A stretch of DNA of 64,000 bases, taken from NCBI GenBank assembly GCA_023101725.1, contig JALJCO010008639.1, positions 62,001 through 126,000 of the forward strand. Direction: 5' to 3'. The stretch comes from Atherinomorus stipes (lineage: Eukaryota; Chordata; Actinopteri; Atheriniformes; Atherinidae). Positions 21,816 to 34,224 of the stretch are shown here, piece after piece (position 1 is the first letter of the stretch; the number at the start of each line of letters is the position of its first letter). Under the pieces are notes generated by a model. The model searched no databases, was not told the origin of the DNA, and saw nothing but the letters and a program-made list of their open reading frames with translations. A program made the translations under genes and the position numbers.

Positions 21816-23536
21816 GTAAGTTTAACAATTAAAGTCATGCTTTATTAACTTTTTTGCATTTTTGAAAGACTAAAAGCCTGCATCGCTGCAGGATTTCTGT
21901 AAGACTGAGTGGATGTAAAGCTGCAGCTGCAAAGTCATTCTGTAGCTTTTCTGGTTTCTGTATTCTTAGTTTCTTCTGATGTTTGTCTTGGGTTGAATAA
22001 ATGTCCTCATGGGGCCAGAGACATAACCTACATGCTGAAAAAGGTTGTATCGGAGTGAACAGTAAAGTTCAAGCGGTATTACGTGCTGAAATTGTTTAAC
22101 ACATTTCTGTTCCCTAAATAAAAACATGTTCATTTCTGAATTCATTTGGATGAATATGAATCAAAACATTGTTTTCATAGCAGGAACCAAAAGGTTTGAA
22201 ACTTTGCTTCGAGTAATACTTGACAGTAAAACAAGAAAATTGTCATTTGAGTTGTTTTGTCCAGTTTTCTAAATTTTGTACATCTCATTTAGAAGAATAT
22301 GAATTGATACTTGTTATGTGAAGGAGTTTATTACACTATCATGATGCATCCAGTAATCCATCCGACATCCCTGCTTTAAACCAGTTAAGCCCTCCGGTCT
22401 GCACCTGCTTTCCGGTGAAGATGGCTCCACATATTTCACTCAAGACTCACACGAACAACTAGAAAAGCAGGTCCTCGCTTTCACACAGAAGTAGACAAGA
22501 GCAGCTTCTCTTTTTTAAATTAGTGCTGGTTAATTTTGCTGACTGTAATAGTAAGCCAGTTTTATCAGCAGCAAACACCAGTTTTCTTCCCCAGCTAGTT
22601 GATGCATTCGGGGAAGGAGGCGGGGCTGTGCTCTTGTAGGGTAGAGGTAGTTAGTCTACATTTTCTTCTGTGGTTAGATGTTTATTTTAGATAAAGAGCC
22701 ATAGTTCACAGAGGCAACAGAGAGGTCTCTTTTATTTTTTCATCATTTACTGTAATGCACTTTTTTTGTATTTTGTTTAAATATAATGCAAACATTTTAT
22801 TTTCTCAAGCTTAAATGGAGAAAGCTCATAACAAATTACATAAGATGTCAAGGAATTAACTTAGAGTAAAATGTTTTATTCAGCAGAACTGAAATTATTG
22901 TAAACATGACCAAAAAATAGAAGCAAAAAGAAATGAAAACAAAGACAAGGTTGCTTCGGGGACAGATAGAGATACTCACTGAGGAATAGGTGGAATTACT
23001 GGATGCTACAGCAGGAGTCTGCAGTCCATGGCTCCTGAGCTGCATGTGTCCACTCAGATCTACGTTGATTTGTACGAATAACTTAGAAAACATAACATAA
23101 CAAATGTGACATTGAAAGACATTTCCAGAACAAACAAAGCGTTTCCTGGAAAATACCAAGCTAAAGATGAAAAAAGAAAAGCCATTTCAGGATTTCTGTG
23201 GGAATCAGAACAGTGTAAAAAGTACTTCGAAGAAGTGGACTGAATCCCCAAACTCAGCTCCTGCTGCAGATTTAAGGCAATGAGGTGATATGGCCTTTCA
23301 GAAATGGAGAATACATCATTCACTCATTAATCATTCATTCATTTAAATACTGAAGCATCTATTCTTGGATTTATAATCCAACTTAGAATTGTTTAGAAAG
23401 ACCATCACGGACAAGACCGTTAAAATTGCAAAGAACATCACAGCCCAGCAAACTCAGTTATCTGCGAGGAGTCGGGCGATGTTGACGATATGTTGAGTAG
23501 ACCGCTGCTGTGTTGATATCAACCTGTCCTCCAAAG
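21816..23536. other. Gene-free interval
   Basis: No gene or clear repeat boundary was identified; the sequence is AT-rich with short chance frames on both strands. Confidence 0.4.
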
Positions 23537-24650
23537 TCATACGTACTATGGATCACCGCGAACATCCGGGAATTTTCGCCAAATTCGTCACATCCGGTTA
23601 GGTAACAGGTGAAAACATCGGTTCGTTGCATAGGGGAGCCACTGAATTAACTGCTTCATTACTCGTCAATCTTCGTTTATTCTACTTTGGAAATACCGAG
23701 AAGTCCCGCTGTGTATGGCTGCCATAAACATATCTATCACACGGACAAGAGAATATGTTTGTTCCAGTTCCCAAAACAACAGAAAAAGTCCCGAACAACA
23801 TGCTAAGTGGCTAGCTGCTATCAAGCCCATAAATGCTGACAGTTCACGCTGGAAACCATGGAAACATCTAACAATATGTTCAGATCACTTTGTGACTGAT
23901 TAAAAAAAAGCATATAATGTGGTCTCACTTTTTAAACCCTGTAGTTGTTTTTGTACAGATGAAAGAAAACTCCATTAAATCAGTGGATGTACAGAATCAC
24001 AGTGCCGCCCGCTGTTCCCGTCTCCTCAGGACTGTTAACGATCACGATCATCCAGATTACTGCCATCAATGTTCCCACATGAGAATAAAAGCATAAAAAG
24101 CGGCAGAAAGGCATTTGCAGCATTATAAACATGCACAGTCATAACCAGTTACATACAGATAAGACTGCCGGTAATTTATAGCTTTATCAATGAGAGTAAA
24201 CTCCTGAGAAGTACATGAAAGAAATACCAAAATCCGGGGAAAATTTATATTCTATAAAAAATAAATGGCTTGAACACGGGGCTTACCTGATGAAACCAAA
24301 TACATCATGAGATCGGGAAACTGATCATCAGGCTGTTATGTACAGGTAGGTTCGTCTAACCAGGCTGTAGCAGCAGAACATGGGCATCACTTAGTCCAAC
24401 AGATACTAGTTTAGCTTCGTATCTTCTTCTAGCGTCGGCAGTGAGACTTTCAGTATAACTGGACGTCATTTCTATAATATTTCAAAGACAGACCGGCGGA
24501 GAAAAAAAATTAAAAAGAGTGCAAAAGCAGTTTTTGAGGCTCATAGTCCATCAGACGCCGTTCAAATACGAAGCATATTTTCACCGGGACCAGCTTAGCG
24601 GTCACATGAATTCCGGGTTGTGACGTAGGCTCGCGGTGATCCATACGGTC
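23537..24650 (+). mobile_element. TIR element carrying a THAP-like fragment
   Basis: The left edge reads CGTACTATGGATCACCGCGA and the right edge is the inverse of CGTATGGATCACCGCGAG, so the ends are inverted with one small indel. Inside is a short frame resembling a THAP zinc finger (23715-23903). The rest is non-coding. A P-element-like or Kolobok-like origin is possible because both groups use THAP-bearing transposases; I cannot choose between them. Confidence 0.5.
23715..23903 (+). pseudogene. THAP-domain-like fragment
   Basis: A 62-codon frame with an N-terminal cysteine (VCSSSQNNRK), KWLAAIKP in the middle and ICSDHF near the end. The THAP domain is a C2CH DNA-binding finger, usually C-x(2-4)-C-x(35-50)-C-x2-H. 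The tryptophan and the final C-x2-H are present, but only one of the two N-terminal cysteines is seen, and the frame stops soon after the finger. It is most likely a transposase N-terminal relic within the TIR element around it. Confidence 0.45.
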
Positions 24651-25374
24651 GTTTTTGCATGCACCAAAATACGACCTATATTTACCTTTTCCTTAAAAGC
24701 GTCCAAAAGCGACTCCCAGTGGTGGTTACGTGACTGCCGCGTTGCTCCCTGGTGTGACTAAAAGAAAAATGGCGGATGCCCCTCAATCTTCAGTAGAAAT
24801 TTATATTTTTTAAGATAAATTGCAGTTTCAGCTTTGTTCTGATAACTTTTCTAGCGTCAAATATACACTTTGTTTTCATAATATCCATTCATTTCATGTA
24901 AACGACCCAGAGTTCTTTTTCGTGTTGACGTACATTCTTTCAGGTTTTGTGATTGTTGCTATGGTGGTTGCTAAGGTTGCTATTAACAACGAGCCTGAAG
25001 AAAGGGATTTACAGGACATGTGCGGTGTTGCGGTGGCTGGCAGTAACTTTTTTCATGTCATATACGTGCACATTCATCAATGAACATAAGTAAAACGAAT
25101 TCAAATCAGCGACATAATAAATGCACACTGTCGTATCGTAATCAGGTGTTTCGTCAGGCTTCTGATGAACGTGTGGAGCGATATAAACTTTATCTGTCTC
25201 CATGATCACCAGGAAAAGTCGCTACATTTGTCGCTAGGCACTTTTTTGAAAATAAGTCGCGAGAGGAGTCTTAAAAGTCGCTAAATATAGCGACAAAGTC
25301 GCTAAGTTGGCAACAATACCTGGTCCTGGCATGTTATTTTTCAGAGTCAGACAGGTTTTGCCGCTCCAAACTAT
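24651..25374. other. Gene-free interval
   Basis: It contains several GTCGCTA/AGCGAC-type words (25,215-25,315) suggesting another degenerate repeat, but I could not pair its ends. Confidence 0.3.
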
Positions 25375-26549
25375 AGCTGTGTCTCATTCTGAGGCCAACA
25401 CACTTCATTTGTCGGCCACAAATGAAAAGTACTGACCCATTTCAAGGCTCTGAAGGAGCCTCCAAATCCAACCTACAAACCCGCATTCCATTTGGCCTAA
25501 AATCAAGGATACTGCCGATGTATCCTTTGTGGCCTCTCTCGCCTGTCCCAGAATTTATTGCGCACAAGATGGGAGGGATACAGCAGCAGAGCTACGAGTG
25601 TATTATTTGGATATATTTATAGATTTGAAGTGTTAAAGGTTGAATATGGAATGCGGACAGAACAGCGACATCACGCGTGTCTAGGTTGAAGCTGCAACGG
25701 CAGAAAAACAACTCCAGTCGCTGCCAATATCACAAGGGACCAGCAGCTTATTGAACCATGTTCAAGGCTAATGCAGAGGAGATTATAACTAACAGCTAAC
25801 GTTAGTCACATTAGCAAACAAGTTAACTTACTGATCCAGGAGGAAAGTCGCCATTTCCGCGTTTTGATGTCGTGGAAAATGTTTATGTGGGTCCATCTAG
25901 TGTAGCTTCACCCAAATTTACTCAAGTTTTTGCTCTTATCAGGTCACTCCTCCTCAGAGACTGAAAACAACCTCTCTGAGGCTCTGAAGCAGCTGCTTGA
26001 CTTGCTGACTCCACAGTTTCCCCTGTGCCAGCCTAACTGTGCCCAACATACTATTGACACACAGACATTGTATGGCAACCGGGAATGGTGGCGTGTGTTG
26101 GCTTGTAGAAGTGAACATAATGCCATTGTCAAAGCCGTTAAAATTTATTTCATATTTATTTTCAAGCTAAATGTAATTTTTTTTAGGAAATGTACTTTCA
26201 TTCTGCAACCCTCCAAACGACCCGTTGAGGATTTTTTTTTTATATATATATTTTTTTATAAAAATGTTCCATTATTCAACCTTTAAATGAAGTATAAGTA
26301 TGTTTTTACAGCATACAATATTTGAAGGACTAAGTGGAAAGAATGGCGTCACAAGATAATTGTGGATTCTGCAGTTGCTAGGCAACAGGACTGGAGCACT
26401 ATGGGAAATTCTCGTCAGCTAGGATGTCCCATTTCAGCAGCCTACTGTTTCAGACGGCTGCTCCGGAGTGTGCAGACTACGTAGCACACTCCGTAGCCTA
26501 TGTAGTCCACGCACTTTGATGTGCATTGACTTCCAAATGAGACACAGCT
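25375..26549. mobile_element. GTGTCTCA-type element interrupted by MITE b
   Basis: The left end AGCTGTGTCTCATT is the exact inverse of the right end at 26536-26549. A family-b MITE (25633-26286) is inserted inside. The remaining about 520 bp have no coding capacity. No clear target duplication was identified. Confidence 0.65.
25633..26286 (+). mobile_element. MITE family b, copy 3
   Basis: It has TTAA at both edges (25633-25636, 26283-26286), with ends AGGTTGAATATGGAA and TTCCATTATTCAACCT. The body matches copies at 16954 and 18068. It is inserted within a GTGTCTCA-type element, the reverse nesting to that at 17303. Confidence 0.8.
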
Positions 26550-27756
26550 TATGTTTATTTGGAGGGACAGGATGTCAAACTCCGTCTTTTATTAATAAAT
26601 GTTGAAGACCCCTGATTCATAGGGACAGTCACCAGCTGCCCATTTGGGATGGGAGATACCAACATGTTTCATTTTGATACCATTAATTCATAGTACTTTT
26701 TCATATCGATACCAATACTTTTTTTTCCACTAAAAGGAAGATCACACATGTGCATTTATATGTGTTGCAAGAACAGTAAAACATGAATCCATGAACATAA
26801 ATACTGGAAAGAAATGCCTACAAAATGATAATATTAAGTATCAATACTGGATTAGATGAATAAGATTAAAATAGATCATTTTAAATACATAGTAATAACA
26901 AAATAGCAATAATGAAAATAGACTACAAATTTATACTAATTACATTTCTTAGATATAAAGAACATAATGCTCACTATTAAACTAGAAAAATATTAAAGCA
27001 AAACATCTTTATGACTTACACAATCATCATCATCATCATCATTGTGACATCTAATATGCTACCAGGATCAGGTGACAGTTTTAGTGATTTCAGAGCAGCT
27101 GGTGCAACGTTACACCGAACAAATGAGGCGTCTGGCATCAATAACCAGAAAAAAGATCAATATTTTCTGCTGCTAAAGTTTCACCTGCCTTCTGCATCAT
27201 ACAACCTTTGTTTATGTACCTACGGGATACAAGCATCACCAGTACACCCCAGCTTTGCTTAAACCCCACACAGGAAGGCTTGTTTTTATTGCTCTGTTAA
27301 TGTAACACGTATGTTAGGTTTTAATTAGCAGTGTGCACTTTCAGTCCGCACCCATAGCGTTGCCATGCCGATGACTGCGACACTGTGGTGTCATAGCTGG
27401 GTGGGGATCTGATTTTAAGACTCCTTTCACAGTTTTTATGGACCTGCTAGTGGTTTGAAAGTTGTAAACTTTTCTTTGTTTTTGCAGGACTTTGTTTGAA
27501 CTTTTGCTTTATGGGGAACCGTGTGAAGTCAGACGGCAGCAGTGAGTGTGTCTGTGAAATGAGTTGGCAATTTCATAGATATTAAATGTGCTTCGTATGT
27601 GTGTTTTGTCTGCCTGCGTATGTTAATTTATATTTATTTTATTTCTGAAGTGTTTTTCTTTAAGTACCTTTGGCCTTCATTTACATACTAAAATGCCTGA
27701 TATGAACATCGCCAGTAGAGCAGAGCTTTACTCAGACCACACACAAGCTCTGTTAA
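26550..27756. other. Gene-free interval
   Basis: Remnants of the GGATGGGAGATACC repeat lie near 26,650-26,730. An ATC microsatellite lies at about 27,023-27,042. No exon is recognised. Confidence 0.35.
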
Positions 27757-28960
27757 AGTTTTTCTCCATTGGTTTTGCTCATTTCTTGAATCAGAAATTA
27801 CATTCTCAAAATGCTAAGCTCATTTGGCTGAACAGTCTTACATTTCTCACAGCTCACTTGCAAAAGCTCATATCTCTTTCAAAACAGTTCATTCATCCTT
27901 CAGAGCTAACTTTCTTTCCCATCCAAATAGTCAGAGCCACCAAAATGGACAGATCCTTCTCAATCACTTTGTCTCATTTCTCTAAACAGACCGGACGTTC
28001 TCACCACTCTTGGTGCTTTTGCCAAAATAACCCAGATTTTTCAGCACAACACCACGGTTCACCTGCAGAAGCTCATATCTCTCCCAAAACAGTTCATCAG
28101 TGTGTCAAAATCAAGTTTCTTTGTCATAGAAATAGTCAGAGCACCTAAAATGCATCACCCCTGTAGCATTGTGTAGCACTGCAAGCCAAAATGTTTAGGT
28201 ATTTTGTCACATTGGAGGACCATGGAAATATCCCTCATGTCCACCTCTCAGTTTTAGCTCAGTCCTTCATTGTCAATGGTTATTGTGCTAAGCTTTTTCT
28301 CTTTTTGTCTAGCTAACAGAATACAGTTTTGTTTAAAAAGAAGAAGAAGAAGAATAGGATTTTACGGTAAGAGTAGCTTCCAACGTTTGACATCACACAT
28401 TGCACTCATACTGCCAAGGAAAGTATCATTTTTACTCACACACAAAATAATTTCCACACATCACAGTCACTGTAAAAAGAAAGTGTACAGCGTAATATAG
28501 CTACTGTAATATAAACGCAAACCGAAAAGGAAATCTATATGCAGCCTGTAGTGCTGTAAAGAAGGCTGGAGTTTCACACATTTCATTTTCTGTATTATGG
28601 TCTTGACTAGTTTTGACAGTTGAACAGACGATTCTGCATGTGATGACGTCTATAATGAAATGATGCTGATATGTTTTGAAGAGAACAACCATTAGACTGA
28701 GAATCAACAATCAGTTTAGATCAATACTATAAGATCTATTCAATTGGAAATTGTGCTAAATGTAGGATATCTGTGCTAACTGTGGACTAACTGCACTCAG
28801 TCATTTGCAAAGATGTCATGAAACATTGAGACATGTACTAAGACATTTGCAATTTAATGAAATAAATGAGAAATGCAATTATGTTATGAACAATTGCCAA
28901 ATGGTTTGGAAGTTTGTCCACTTTGTTTTGAGAAAGTAATTTCTGATCCGAGAAATGAGC
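27757..28960. repeat. Probable degenerate DNA-transposon remnant
   Basis: The left side (GTTTTTCTCCATTGGTTTTG) and internal words such as CTCATTTGGCTGAACAG loosely resemble the ends of the elements at 14220 and 29620. The element is too diverged for boundaries. Confidence 0.25.
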
Positions 28961-28992
28961 CAAACGGATGGAGAAAAACTGTAACGTACAGT

Positions 28993-29468
28993 TTAAAGAC
29001 ACACAACGGAACTTTCAGCAGTTTTCTCAGTGACGCGCCCCCTATGGGCAGCTAAACTAGCATCCATCTTGTTCGTACCTGTACTGTAAGCTCACTGCAG
29101 CCAGTAAAAGACAGTCTTATCTTGACTCTTGTTCTGTCCCTTCCTCTGTTTCTTTTCCTCTCTTCCTCCGGTGATGTTTCCTTGCGTTTCTTTACCGAAT
29201 TCGACATGATGCGCATTCAAAACACCCGCGATGTTGATCCCTGGTTTACATCCGGTTGCTAGTGAGTGACGCGGTGCTGCAGCCAATAGTCGGCTGCAAC
29301 GTCACGGTCGTGTCCCGGATGGGAATCTTACATAGTGCTGTTTCTGAGCCCCGGGACGGCTCTGGGCACTGACAGCTCGAAAATGTGCATAATGAATGTT
29401 GGTGTGACATCAAAACGAGTCAGAAACACAGATTTTTAAGGTCTAAAAGTTACGTTGTGTGTCTTTAA
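28993..29468. mobile_element. TTAA-flanked MITE, family f, copy 1
   Basis: It runs from TTAA plus AGACACACAACG to CGTTGTGTGTCTTTAA, a perfect 12-bp inverted end excluding the TTAA. Related copies are at 47293-47628 and 57137-57583. It has no coding region. Confidence 0.75.
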
Positions 29469-29619
29469 CAAGCCTTGTCAGAAATAGGGATGGGTGATGC
29501 CCAAATTTTTTGTTCCAATGCTATACCTTGAGTTTAGCTTGACTTTTTCTTTGATATCGAAACCAATACTTATACGCTTTCCTCCATAAAGGAAAACCAC
29601 ACAAAGCATAACTATATTA

Positions 29620-30686
29620 CAGTTTTTCTCAATTGCTAAAACACTAAATCTCATTCTCAAAGCCAATCTTTCAGAATCCTAAACCGAGGTATCAAATCAG
29701 TCCCCTTGTGATCAAAAGCTAAAGCATGTTTCACACCACTAGACACTGTTTGCAAACACATTTGCATTGTGATGCACTTGCTGTGCAAAATGGTAAACAC
29801 ATGCTGCACACTTTGATCACAACTAAGACATACTGTAGTTGTCAACAGGTAAACACAGTGACTCAAAATTGATTTCACCTTTGGCTGATGATGAGGGAAC
29901 CAACATAAACCAGTAGAGGAAGCTGTGGGAGGTCAAGATTTGCAATGGATAGAGGAAATCAGAGAGGAAGACTATGCATAAGAGGCGGTCGAGGATGGGG
30001 ACGTAAGGGGACAAAATCAGGTCCAACGCAGAGCCTTCATTTCAGATGAAATCTGTGCAACTGTGATCGACCGTGTTACAGTATTACAGTACCTCAACCA
30101 AGGAGGTTATGTTTTTGGTACCGTTGGTTTGTTTATCTGTCAGCAACTTTATGGAAAAAGTTCTGCACGGATTGACCTGAAATTTTCACCAGTCATGAGT
30201 CTCAGCCCAAGAACAAACCCATTACATTTTGGTGGTGATCCGGATCACCATCTGGATCCAGGAATTTTTTGAAGGATTCTTTATCATTGCGAGAGCTGCT
30301 TGGCGGTGGTCTGCGCTCTCCGAGTGCTTTTCTAGTACTTTATGAGTTCTCTGTGTTGGGACGTGATGCATTTGCCCTGAAGTAAACAAAAAAAAAAAAA
30401 AAAAGCATTTTGACAGCGTGATGTTCTGAGAACTAGATTTTCCTTTTTTCCTTCTAGTGTTTCCTGATTGCTCTGTAGTGTTCTACATTTTGCTGTGCTT
30501 GGGGCATGACTTGACAATAGTGTCTCTTTTTGAGGCCAGCTGATGCTGTTTTGAGTCAATAACTTCCTTTTGCAGCAAGAAGCAGAGGTTTTGGGAAAGT
30601 AGTTTGAGTTATGGGATAAGTGTTTAAAGTTGTGAAAAAGTGAGGGGACGTTTCAAAAATAGTGATTTAGCAATTGAGAAAAACTG
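29620..30686. mobile_element. DNA transposon with CAGTTTTTCTC ends
   Basis: The left end CAGTTTTTCTCAATTGCTAA is the exact inverse of the right end at 30666-30686. The interior at about 29,960-30,075 encodes an R/G-rich relic (RGWGRKGTKSG) like the one in the element at 14220, with a frameshift or stop soon after. The ends share CAGTTTTT and the element probably belongs to the same superfamily. Confidence 0.65.
30088..30345 (+). repeat. Fish interspersed repeat fragment, nested
   Basis: The block from CCAAGGAGGTTATGTTTTTGG to GTCTGCGCTCTCCGAGTGC is a repeat I recall as widespread in fish genomes. It sits inside 29620-30686. I do not know its class with certainty. Confidence 0.4.
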
Positions 30687-31244
30687 CAATAATGTCATCA
30701 AAGGGGGGCAATGGGAATAAAACTTATATGTTAAATACTTGTAAGAAATATTTCTAAAGTTAAACTAAAATGAACCAATTAATGTTTTAAACAAAAATAG
30801 ATTTTTTTTTTTTTTTTTTTTGGAAGTGCTTGACTGAGGCTGCACAGGGAGCCTGATTTCTGATTGGCTGACTGGCACAGAGTACCCACAAGAAATATAC
30901 CAGGCCTGGATTTTGCACGTAATTTTATTGCTTGCAATGGTAAGTGAAAGCAAATTACATGTTTTATATTAGCACAGTGGTACTTTGTAAAAACTTTAGT
31001 AAGTGCTCCTGGGTATCGATATGCCCATCCTTAGTTCGAATTGAAGACGCTCTTCCAAGCAAACCAATAGCGCAAACACACCCTTGAAGTAGTCTGTGAT
31101 CTGGAGGAGTTGAGATATGTTAGGTTATGTTAGGGGGGGGTGCAACAATACATGTATCCATATCAAACTGAACCGTACGGGTCTGTATCAAACCATGAGC
31201 ACTGTGTATTGGATATCTAATAATACAGAGTTTTTAATTTATTT

Positions 31245-31577
31245 TATAGATAATGATAATGGATTAGATTTATACTGCGCTTTTCAAGGCACTCAAAGCG
31301 CTCACATTATTCTTTCACTTCTCATTCATACTTGGTGATGGTAAGCTACATATGTAGCCACAGCTGCCCTGGGACAGACTGACAGAAGCGTGGCAGCCAT
31401 TTTGCTCCTACGGCCCCTCTGACCACCACCGGAACATTCAGACACATTCGTGCCCCCACTGGCAAGGAAGGTTAAGTGTCTTGCCCAAGGACACAGCGGC
31501 AGATGGCTGGGGGATTGGCATTCGGACCACCGATCCTTGGCCGACCTGCTCTACTACCTGAGCCACAGCCGCTCCAT
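31245..31577. repeat. Fish interspersed repeat, unclassified
   Basis: The block running from GGATTAGATTTATACTGCGC through CTTGCCCAAGGACAC to CTGAGCCACAGCCGCTCC has the look of a common fish repeat with conserved CTTGCCCAAGGACACA. There is no coding frame. Confidence 0.45.
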
Positions 31578-31639
31578 ATTATATATAACCAATTAATATT
31601 TTAAGCAAAACACCGTTCACCATCCAACCTGACAGAACT

Positions 31640-31985
31640 GGAGAGGATCTGCAAGTAGGAATGGCAGAAGATCCCAAATCCAGGTGTGAATCACTTGTTG
31701 CATCATTCCCAAGAAGACTCATGTCTGTACGAGCTCAAAGGGTGCTTCTACTCAGTACTGAAAAAAGGGTCTGAATACTTATGACCATGGGATATTTCAG
31801 TTTTTCTTTTTTGATAAATTTGCAGAAATTTCTACATTTCTGAGGATGTTTTGGTCAATAAGGGGCGCTGAGTGTACAATAATGAGAAATAAAATGAACT
31901 TTTTGATTTTGGCAAATGGCTGCGATGAAACAAAGTGTGAAAGGTTTAAAGGGGTCTGAATACTTTCAATCCCCACTATATGTAC
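31640..31985 (+). repeat. Fish repeat 3' fragment (GGGGTCTGAATACTTTC)
   Basis: The block from GACAGAACTGGAGAGGATCTG to GGGGTCTGAATACTTTCAAT and CCCCACTATA is a sequence I recall as highly abundant in fish genomes, with the last 20 or so bases as its terminus. It directly abuts the LINE fragment at 31,988. Confidence 0.45.
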
Positions 31986-31987
31986 CG

Positions 31988-32560
31988 TACTGTCTTCTTC
32001 CGCTTATCCGGGATCGGGTCGCGGGGGCAGCCGCCTAAACAGGGAAGCCCAGACTTCCATCTCCCCGGCCACAGTCGCCAGCTCGTCCGGGGGGATCCTG
32101 AGGCGTTCCCAGGACGTCGTCTCTCCAGTGTGTCCTGGGTCTCCCCCGGGGTCTCCTCCCGGTGGGACGTGCCTGGAACACCTCACCAGGGAGGCGTCCA
32201 GGAGGCATCCTGACCAGATGCCCGAGCCACCTCATCTGGCTCCTCTCTATACGGAGGAGCAGCGACTCTACTTTGAGCCCCTCCCGGACGACCGAGTTCC
32301 TCACCCTATCTCTAAGGGAGAGCCCGGCCACCCTGCGGAGGAAACTCATTTCAGCCGCTTGTACCCGCGATCTCGTTCTTTCGGTCATGACCCACAGCTC
32401 ATGGCCATAGGTGAGGGTAGGAACGTAGATCGACCAGTAAATCAAGAGCTTTGCCTTCTGGCTCAGCTCCTTCTCCTTCTACTTGAACTCCGCCACCTCC
32501 ATCTGTGCCTCACCACAATTCTGTCTCTGAACTCCTTGGGCAGTTCCCCACTTTTAGACA
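31988..32560 (-). mobile_element. 5'-truncated Rex3/RTE-like LINE fragment
   Basis: On the minus strand this is the end of a LINE reverse transcriptase frame (about 32035-32445), with LTYGHELWVMTERTRS, MRWLGHLVRM and PRGRPRTHWRD, which match the C-terminal region of fish RTE-type elements. It then ends in a 3' tail CCCGATCCCGGATAAGCGGA. The tail and motifs fit Rex3 as I recall it. The 5' part is missing, as usual for LINE insertions. Confidence 0.75.
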
Positions 32561-33879
32561 GTTTAGACATAAAACCACAACATTATCAAAGTTAATGTTT
32601 AAGACCTAAAAAAAAACTCTTTACACATCTCGTCTTGGGGAAAAATTTAATTGCTGATTTCTTGAAAGCTGTGATGTCAGTGGATCAAGTGGAACAAATA
32701 CAGTCTAATTCTGAGTCTAATACAGTCTCCCCATCCTGGCCTGACTTCTGAGAGTCAAACATAAAAAGCAGAATCTAAATGTGATGAAATGAGTTTTGAA
32801 TGCACCTATTCAGCAACTTTGTCAGCAACCTTAACTAAATTCCCTCAAAATAACTGGAAACACTTCGCCACCTTATGTAAGCAAGCAGAGATAAGAGACT
32901 AGAGCAGCAACAGAATCAGACTCCTTTGTTTTGTTTTGTTGAGTGTTACTGGGCTCATAATTATCTTGTTTTCACATTCTAATTTGCAAGAAGTTCAATT
33001 GTCATGCAGCAAAAGCAGTTTAAAACTGATACCGATGCGGTGTGAAATGAAGACGCTGATGATAGACGGGGAAGCATCATCTCTCCTTCCTGCCCTCATC
33101 TGTGGTTACAGCTTACAGCTTTGTGTCGGTCAACCTGAAACAAGTCTAGAGTTGCAGGTCAAAACCATCTGCAATTAGAGTTACCACTAGATTGAGTAAC
33201 ATCCATTGTTCTACATACTAGAAGCTGTGCTAAAGATAAGATCAGAACCTGCATTTAATTAACAGTAGGGACTGCAGTCGGGTACTTATACAAAGGCCAG
33301 CTTATCCATCTAAACTTTAATTACTGTACTTAAATCAAATTGCGTAGTGCCAAAGCACACAGGAATGCAAACGTGGAAAAGGGACTAGATTGATCTGGAA
33401 ATTTTCTATTCCTGTTGGCCAATTTAAATGTCTTTATAGTACAAGCAAGACTCAGGAAGTGATGTGCGGATCGATTACTGAAATCAATACTTCTGGTAAC
33501 AGCTTTTTGTATTCTAGAATCGATTTTCATGTCAGAATATTGATATTTTAGTACGTTTTTGTGAATATGGAGTTTTCCCCAAAGTAGAATACAGTGGAAA
33601 GTAACTATAATATCAGAATTGTGTCTAAATTATACCTAATTGGTAGGAACAACTTTTTCTTCCACCTGCCATTGCCATACGTTTCAGACCAGTAGCAAAT
33701 GGAATATATATTTTACTTTACTCTAGTAGCAGATGATACTGCAACAAAAACGCTGCTGTTACATCAGCACGGTAAAGTAGTCCAGTAATATAGCTGGTCC
33801 AGAAGAAGTCTTTCATCCATAAAACCATGTTTTAGGCAAAAAAAATAAAATAAAAGAATTTTACAAGGTGAACCAATTC
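32561..33879. other. Gene-free interval
   Basis: No exon was recognised. A GATCGATTACTGAAATCAATA repeat-like word is near 33,470. Confidence 0.35.
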
Positions 33880-34190
33880 AGTAGGTCAAGGTCATGTTTA
33901 TTTATATAGCACATTTAAATACAGTCAACAAGTGCTGTACAGGTTTGATACAAATTGAAAAGTACAGTGACACAATGACAAAAAGAAAATACAATAATAA
34001 AAACAAAAGCAATCAAATAAAAAAGGAAAGACCTTGTGTTAAAAAGCCAATGCTAATAAATGTGTTTTTAGGAGTGACTGAAAACCACCAACAGAAGAAG
34101 CAGACCGGATGCTTAGATGTTCCAGAGTTTGGGTCCTGCGACCACAAACACCCTGTCACCTCTGGATTTTAACCTTGAACGAGGACGTTA
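33880..34190. repeat. Fish 'TTTATATAGCAC' repeat, partial
   Basis: The block begins GGTCATGTTTATTTATATAGC and continues with GTGTTTTTAGGAGTGACTGAAAA and a CCAGAGTTTGGGTCCTGCG part. The same type of repeat occurs at 38,290-38,630, 42,000-43,290 and 51,905-52,470. It is common in fish genomes; I cannot name its class. Confidence 0.45.
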
Positions 34191-34224
34191 AAAGTAACTC
34201 AGGGTATACGCAGGAATCCTTAAG

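Larger units (their letters stand above)
29483..31033. mobile_element. Outer element of a three-level nest
   Basis: The left edge TAGGGATGGGTGATGCCCA and the right edge (inverse TAAGGATGGGCATATCGATA) form an imperfect inverted pair. It surrounds 29620-30686, which itself contains another repeat at about 30,088-30,345. No coding region is visible in the outer layer. Confidence 0.5.

Noticed and set aside
27693..28148. 151-codon open frame
   Set aside because: It falls in a repeat-like AT-rich relic and shows no domain; the first methionine is in poor context.
32128..32595. Plus-strand proline-rich frame
   Set aside because: It is the antisense shadow of the Rex3/RTE-like reverse transcriptase fragment.
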